Below, piece by piece: positions 5,880-8,426 of a DNA stretch of 8,426 nucleotides. The notes below the pieces were generated by a model. That model searched no databases. It worked only from the letters and a program-made list of their open reading frames with translations, and was not told the origin of the DNA. Origin of the DNA: a bacterium (GTDB lineage: Bacteria > Patescibacteriota > Minisyncoccia > Minisyncoccales > UBA10102). Where the stretch lies: contig JAUSJU010000030.1 in NCBI GenBank assembly GCA_030647175.1, positions 1-8,426 on the forward strand. The letters are read 5' to 3'. The position numbers and the translations under genes were made by a program. Numbering within the stretch: position 1 is the first letter of the stretch; each line of letters starts with the position of its first letter.

Positions 5880-5912
5880 CAGGGTCAGTACATTCTAGAA
5901 AGGGGGAGCAGT

Positions 5913-6191
5913 ATGGTCCTTACAGTTTATGAGGGGCTTTTACGCATCCGCGCCATTGCTTCAAGGCAGATAGGAACTCTCGTAGAAAGGATGGATTCTC
6001 AGAGTCAAATCGAAGGGCAGTTCGACCTAGACATGCCTCAATTCTTTACTGATCTCACGAAGGAGTTTTCCATGCTGGGGCACCCTTTTTCTATTTCAGA
6101 CGAGGAGGCGCAGAATATCGTGACGATAGAGGATCTATTGAACTTTCTTGTAGAGAAGGAAGTCCTTTCTCAAGAGGGCATAGAAAGCTGA
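5913..6191 (+). CDS. acyl carrier protein-like paralogue without the attachment serine
   Basis: This 92-aa acidic, helical protein lines up end to end with the canonical acyl carrier protein encoded next to it. Shared points include the start (VYEGLLRIR against VFERVKKVT), the ExF-S at the end of helix II, and the C-terminal half SISDEEAQNIVTIEDLLNFL against DIKDEDAEKLITVQDAVDWL. Where the carrier protein has D-S-L, this protein has QFDLD, so there is no serine for 4'-phosphopantetheine. It cannot carry an acyl chain in the usual way and may serve as a structural or regulatory partner. The ATG at 5913 follows a good AAAGGGGGA site; the longer frame back to 5850 overlaps ftsX and lacks one. 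The stop is 13 bases before the next gene. Homology is inferred by eye and is moderate. Confidence 0.7.
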   Translation: MVLTVYEGLLRIRAIASRQIGTLVERMDSQSQIEGQFDLDMPQFFTDLTKEFSMLGHPFSISDEEAQNIVTIEDLLNFLVEKEVLSQEGIES

Positions 6192-6204
6192 AAGGAGAGG
6201 GGAT

Positions 6205-6474
6205 ATGGCTACCGTATTTGAGAGAGTGAAGAAGGTGACCATCGGGCAGCTCGGAGTTGAAAAGGACAAGGTTGTCCCGACAGCATCTTTCAGGGACGAC
6301 TTGGAGGCTGATTCGCTCGACCTCGTAGAGCTTATCATGGCCATGGAAGAGGAATTCTCCACGAAAGATAAGTCACGCGTGATTGATATCAAGGACGAAG
6401 ATGCTGAGAAACTCATCACGGTCCAGGACGCCGTGGATTGGCTTCGCGATCACGGAGTTTCAGACGACGAATAA
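6205..6474 (+). CDS. acpP: acyl carrier protein
   Basis: This 89-aa protein carries acyl chains on a 4'-phosphopantetheine arm attached to S37 of the motif EADSLDLVEL. Helix II continues as IMAMEEEFS and the last helix lies in ITVQDAVDWLRDHG. Compared with standard acyl carrier proteins of about 78 aa, the loop after helix II is longer (STKDKSRVIDIKDED), adding roughly six mostly charged residues. AAAGGAGAGG lies just before the ATG. It is co-transcribed with the degenerate paralogue and closed by a terminator. No fatty-acid synthesis gene is in the window. In reduced CPR genomes such proteins often lack a complete type II pathway, so the substrate is uncertain. Confidence 0.9.
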   Translation: MATVFERVKKVTIGQLGVEKDKVVPTASFRDDLEADSLDLVELIMAMEEEFSTKDKSRVIDIKDEDAEKLITVQDAVDWLRDHGVSDDE

Positions 6475-6485
6475 TGATATCCGGT

Positions 6486-6513
6486 GCGTCTCTTTCAAGA
6501 GACGCTTTTCTTT
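6486..6513 (+). terminator. intrinsic terminator of the carrier-protein unit
   Basis: GCGTCTC/GAGACGC (6486-6492 with 6499-6505), a 6-base loop and the tail TTTTCTTT. It lies 11 bases after the acpP stop. Confidence 0.9.
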
Positions 6514-6516
6514 GTA

Positions 6517-6544
6517 TTGAAAAAGTATGGGAATAGGGTATAGT
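6517..6544 (+). promoter_or_regulatory. promoter of tRNA-Gln
   Basis: TTGAAA (6517-6522) and TATAGT (6539-6544) have a 16-bp spacer. Initiation near 6551 gives a 5' leader of about 6 bases before the mature tRNA. Confidence 0.7.
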
Positions 6545-6556
6545 GACTGCATATTT

Positions 6557-6627
6557 TGCCGGGTCGTCTAATGGTAGGACTCATCCCTCTGGAGGATGGT
6601 ATCTTGGTTCGAATCCAGGCCCGGCAG
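6557..6627 (+). tRNA. tRNA-Gln(CTG), no encoded CCA
   Basis: The anticodon stem CATCC/GGATG encloses loop CTCTGGA with anticodon CTG at 6589-6591. The acceptor stem is TGCCGGG/CCCGGCA, so the first pair is U1-A72 with discriminator G73, the classical glutamine identity set. The D-arm begins GTCTAATGGTAGGAC, as in glutamate/glutamine tRNAs. The bases after G73 are CCG, so CCA is added later. It is the last core-genome gene before the recombinase. Confidence 0.93.
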
Positions 6628-6712
6628 CCGTCATATGCTAAGTCAGGTGACCGAGACGCATATGTTCTCAACCCCGCCAACGCATACCGGCTGAGTGCCG
6701 TATTCAGAGAAG

Positions 6713-6742
6713 AAAAACCACTGAAATTGATCAGCGGTTTTT
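6713..6742. terminator. bidirectional terminator between tRNA-Gln and the recombinase
   Basis: AAAAACCACTGA (6713-6724) pairs with TCAGCGGTTTTT (6731-6742) with one mismatch and a 6-base loop. T-rich tails exist on both strands, so it can end the tRNA-Gln transcript and the converging recombinase transcript. Confidence 0.8.
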
Positions 6743-6754
6743 CTTTTTCCCAAT

Positions 6755-8050
6755 CTATCCCAGTGAGATTTTCTTATCCCTAAGAGTCAGCTTGCTTTGC
6801 AGGCACGAGAGCAGCTCTCTCTTTTCAAGCAAGGTTCCTTCCCGAAGGAGGTACTTCGCGTAGTTCCTTGCGTCCACCCCCACATCCGCCTTTTCCTGCT
6901 TATGGCCCAGTACTCCTACCCTGAACTTGTTGTATCGTGCAATCTCTTGTTCTATCCGTGTCTTCACTTCAAGCTCATCCAAGTTGACCGTATCCATGAG
7001 CTGGATGAGTTCGCCGATCAAGCTTGGTTCATTGATAGCCGGGTTCTTGCAGTCTATATTCCTTGCCTTGCTGCAGAAGTAGTACACATGGCGGTTTACA
7101 CCCCCGTCCTTGAGCTTCTTGAATTTCTCGTCCGCGGATATGCCCGATCCGCAGTATCCGCATTTGATGAGTTTGGTGAATGCGAATTCCTTGCTTTCGG
7201 TCTTCGGTACATAATTCTCATTCAGCGAGTTTTGTACTTTCTCAAACAGCTCCTTGTCTATGATGGGAGCATGTTTGCCCGTATACCACTTGCCACCCCC
7301 TACAGGGTACTCAAACTCTCCGTAGTAGAAGGTATTCCGCAGAATGAGATAGATATTAGCGAGTACCAGCGGTTTTCCACTTTTGGTTTTAAAGCCAATC
7401 TCCCTCAGCCATCGGTATGTCTTTCTTCCGCTCCATTGCTCATGCGCAACCTTTTCAAACATCTGCTTTATGACAGGAGCTCTTTTGAGATCTATCCTCA
7501 CCTGGCATTTCTTATCTACATGCTTTTCGTTTAAGTACCCCGTAGGGGCTACTCCTGGCCTTAAGCCCATCTCACACCTCGTACGCAGGCCTCGCTTCAC
7601 ATTCACCGCCTTATTGTCGTTCTCAAGCTTAGCCTGCGAGCCGAGAATCATGAGCAGGAATTTCTCATTCGGGTTATTGCCGAATTTCTGGCCGTAGGTC
7701 CGTATCTCAAGAAGGAGCTTTTGATCTATGAGGTCCACCACCGATCCCAGGTCCCCGGCATTCCTTGAGAGCCTGTCTGGAGCCCAAGTGAGTATGGAGT
7801 TGAACTTGCCCTCGCGTACTTCAGCAAGCATTTGGTTGAATACCGGCCTTTGCCCCACTTCTTTCGAAGAATGCGACTCCCGCTTTACCTCTACTATGCG
7901 GAGATTGTCCCGCTTTGCCAGCGCGAGCATTTCCTTTACCTGCGACTCTATGGAAAGAGCTTGTTTGTCTTCTGCCTCCGTGGACTTCCTTGCATACAGA
8001 CAGTAGTTTAGAAGAGCAGGGGAGGCCTCTACCCGTTTGGTTTGTTCCAT
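6755..8050 (-). CDS. large serine recombinase (site-specific integrase family)
   Basis: This 431-aa DNA recombinase cuts all four strands at paired sites through a phosphoserine intermediate. The N-terminal resolvase domain starts with YCLYARKSTE, where S23 is the nucleophile and R21 a catalytic arginine. SIESQ (33-37) and DRLSR (92-96) are the other resolvase signature blocks. The recombinase domain follows (about 165-280, including GLRPGVAPTGYLN). A zinc ribbon comes next, with C297, C300, C326 and C334, then a short helical C-terminal part. It is shorter than many phage serine integrases (450-600 aa) but complete. It converges on tRNA-Gln across a shared terminator. Its upstream region holds a dyad that could be its site. 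The start at 8050 is the first ATG before the resolvase fold; AAGGGA lies 11 bases upstream, a poor spacing. Confidence 0.93.
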   Translation of the reverse strand: MEQTKRVEASPALLNYCLYARKSTEAEDKQALSIESQVKEMLALAKRDNLRIVEVKRESHSSKEVGQRPVFNQMLAEVREGKFNSILTWAPDRLSRNAGDLGSVVDLIDQKLLLEIRTYGQKFGNNPNEKFLLMILGSQAKLENDNKAVNVKRGLRTRCEMGLRPGVAPTGYLNEKHVDKKCQVRIDLKRAPVIKQMFEKVAHEQWSGRKTYRWLREIGFKTKSGKPLVLANIYLILRNTFYYGEFEYPVGGGKWYTGKHAPIIDKELFEKVQNSLNENYVPKTESKEFAFTKLIKCGYCGSGISADEKFKKLKDGGVNRHVYYFCSKARNIDCKNPAINEPSLIGELIQLMDTVNLDELEVKTRIEQEIARYNKFRVGVLGHKQEKADVGVDARNYAKYLLREGTLLEKRELLSCLQSKLTLRDKKISLG

Positions 8051-8113
8051 ATATGCGTAGATCCCTTAATCCCTTGTTATGTCGACCCTATACAAAGGGA
8101 TGACGCAACCCTG

Positions 8114-8135
8114 CTAGGGAGTCCAGACCCCCTAG
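8114..8135. repeat. 22-bp inverted repeat with 2-base centre, candidate recombinase site
   Basis: CTAGGGAGTC and GACCCCCTAG are inverted copies (9 of 10 bases) around the central CA at 8124-8125. Serine recombinases exchange strands at a 2-bp core flanked by half-sites, and this dyad lies 64 bp upstream of the recombinase gene. It may equally be an operator that controls that gene. Confidence 0.45.
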
Positions 8136-8154
8136 TTGGTAACCTGTTGGTAAC
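8135..8154. repeat. tandem direct repeat GTTGGTAAC, two copies
   Basis: GTTGGTAAC occurs at 8135-8143 and again at 8146-8154, an 11-bp period, about one helical turn. This suggests two protein monomers on one face of the DNA, next to the dyad. Function is not shown. Confidence 0.6.
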
Positions 8155-8174
8155 TCAAGCTTCCCAAAACCCCT

Positions 8175-8378
8175 GGCTAAGCTACCATATGGACGAGCCC
8201 TAAAGGTCGAGGTAGTATGTACTTACAATTGAATAATCAAACAGCCTAAACCGTATGAGTAATCATGCGGCATGGTTGAAAAACCAACGACGGTAGAAAG
8301 CTCCTAGTCAGAGCACCGTCGTTGGTCATATCTCGAAAGAGGTATGGGTTCCGCAAGGAATCGCTGGCTAGGAGCTTT
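8175..8378 (+). ncRNA. pseudoknotted structured RNA, candidate omega RNA (HEARO-like)
   Basis: In order there are: closing helix GGCT/AGCC (8175-8178 with 8243-8246) around CTACC/GGTAG (8182-8186 with 8211-8215); CCGTATGA-GTAA-TCATGCGG (8251-8270); a 12-bp stem ACCAACGACGGT/ACCGTCGTTGGT (8283-8294 with 8315-8326); CATATCTC-GAAA-GAGGTATG (8327-8346); and GGTTCC-GCAA-GGAATC (8347-8362). The loop of the 12-bp stem, AAAGCTCCTAGTC (8297-8309), can pair over 13 bp with GGCTAGGAGCTTT (8366-8378), forming a pseudoknot that encloses the last two hairpins. All three tetraloops are GNRA. That much helix with G-U pairs is far beyond chance for this length. A 200-base pseudoknotted RNA ending just before an ORF matches the HEARO/omega RNA plus IscB or IsrB arrangement. 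Family assignment is inference; the fold itself is read directly. Confidence 0.55.
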
Positions 8379-8395
8379 ATGTTTCCTATAAAATA

Positions 8396-8426
8396 ATGAC
8401 AATTCAAAATACAGAAAAACCAAAAA
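8396..8426 (+). CDS. possible 5' end of an ORF, cut by the window edge
   Basis: ATG at 8396 opens a frame of ten codons (MTIQNTEKPK) that is still open at the window end. It begins 18 bases after the pseudoknot strand. A five-codon frame, ATG 8379 to TAA 8394-8396 (MFPIK), precedes it and its stop overlaps this ATG as TAATG. The only Shine-Dalgarno-like GGAG (8371-8374) lies inside the pseudoknot strand. If the RNA is an omega RNA, this should be IscB/IsrB-like, but ten residues cannot show that. Confidence 0.35.
   Translation, partial: MTIQNTEKPK

Noticed and set aside
5850..5912. Upstream start for the carrier-protein paralogue
   Set aside because: It overlaps the ftsX 3' end, lacks a ribosome site, and adds residues unlike any carrier protein; ATG 5913 follows AAAGGGGGA.
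6797..7534. Long plus-strand frame of 245 codons opposite the recombinase
   Set aside because: It lies wholly antisense to a clear serine recombinase with intact motifs, and its translation shows no domain or ribosome site.
8063..8100. Inverted CCCTTGT/ACAAAGGG elements as a terminator or attachment site
   Set aside because: The arms differ by an inserted base and there is no T-tract; it is weaker than the dyad at 8114 and may reflect only C-run composition.
8041..8160. CRISPR array or repeat-spacer structure near the right end
   Set aside because: Only two 9-bp copies with an 11-bp period are present; there are no spacers.
8175..8378. Group I or group II intron, RNase P RNA, tmRNA or SRP RNA
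   Set aside because: I could not find the group I P7 core, a group II domain V of the usual AGC-containing form, the RNase P GAGGAAAGTCC block, a tmRNA tRNA-like end or the SRP loop. This was checked by eye only, so a covariance search could overturn it.

Overview
The window looks like a piece of a small, compact bacterial genome, most likely from the Patescibacteria/Candidate Phyla Radiation (Parcubacteria-like). This placement is an inference. It rests on short intergenic gaps, single-gene units of unrecognised short proteins, scattered tRNAs of which some encode CCA and some do not, an acyl carrier protein pair without other lipid genes nearby, and a streamlined FtsB-like divisome protein. 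Release factor 2 is present and TGA ends prfB and ftsE, so TGA is a stop codon here and the SR1/Gracilibacteria TGA-to-glycine code does not apply.

Layout from left to right. Positions 1-600 hold a possible 31-residue membrane peptide on the minus strand, divergent from an FtsB/DivIC-like gene whose stop codon abuts tRNA-Gly(CCC). Positions 600-1350 hold an anchored hypothetical protein with a strong promoter, ribosome binding site and terminator. Positions 1425-1915 hold an AT-rich HNH endonuclease gene that appears leaderless. Positions 1946-2262 hold a tRNA-Thr(CGT), tRNA-Gly(GCC), tRNA-Lys(TTT) cluster; the Lys gene is one base short in its anticodon loop. Positions 2274-3160 hold two orphan genes, a two-helix membrane protein and a zinc-ribbon protein, each followed by a terminator. 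Positions 3186-5878 are a tightly overlapping prfB-ftsE-ftsX operon in which prfB needs a +1 programmed frameshift. Positions 5913-6513 hold a degenerate acyl carrier protein paralogue and a canonical one, with a promoter built into the ftsX stop codon. tRNA-Gln(CTG) follows at 6557-6627.

From about 6630 the window becomes accessory. A large serine recombinase lies on the minus strand (6755-8050). Its 376-base upstream region contains a 22-bp dyad with a two-base centre, a tandem 9-bp repeat and, on the plus strand, a dense RNA fold. That fold has three GNRA-capped hairpins and a 12-bp stem whose loop can form a 13-bp pseudoknot with sequence just before a new ATG at 8396. The layout (structured RNA, then an ORF at its 3' end) is what is seen for IscB/IsrB omega RNAs (the HEARO motif). 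The ORF is cut off after ten codons, so this stays a hypothesis, but it is the most interesting object here.

Functionally the left and middle parts serve translation (RF2, five tRNAs) and cell division (FtsB-like protein, FtsEX). The right end is probably the edge of a mobile element, or two nested ones.
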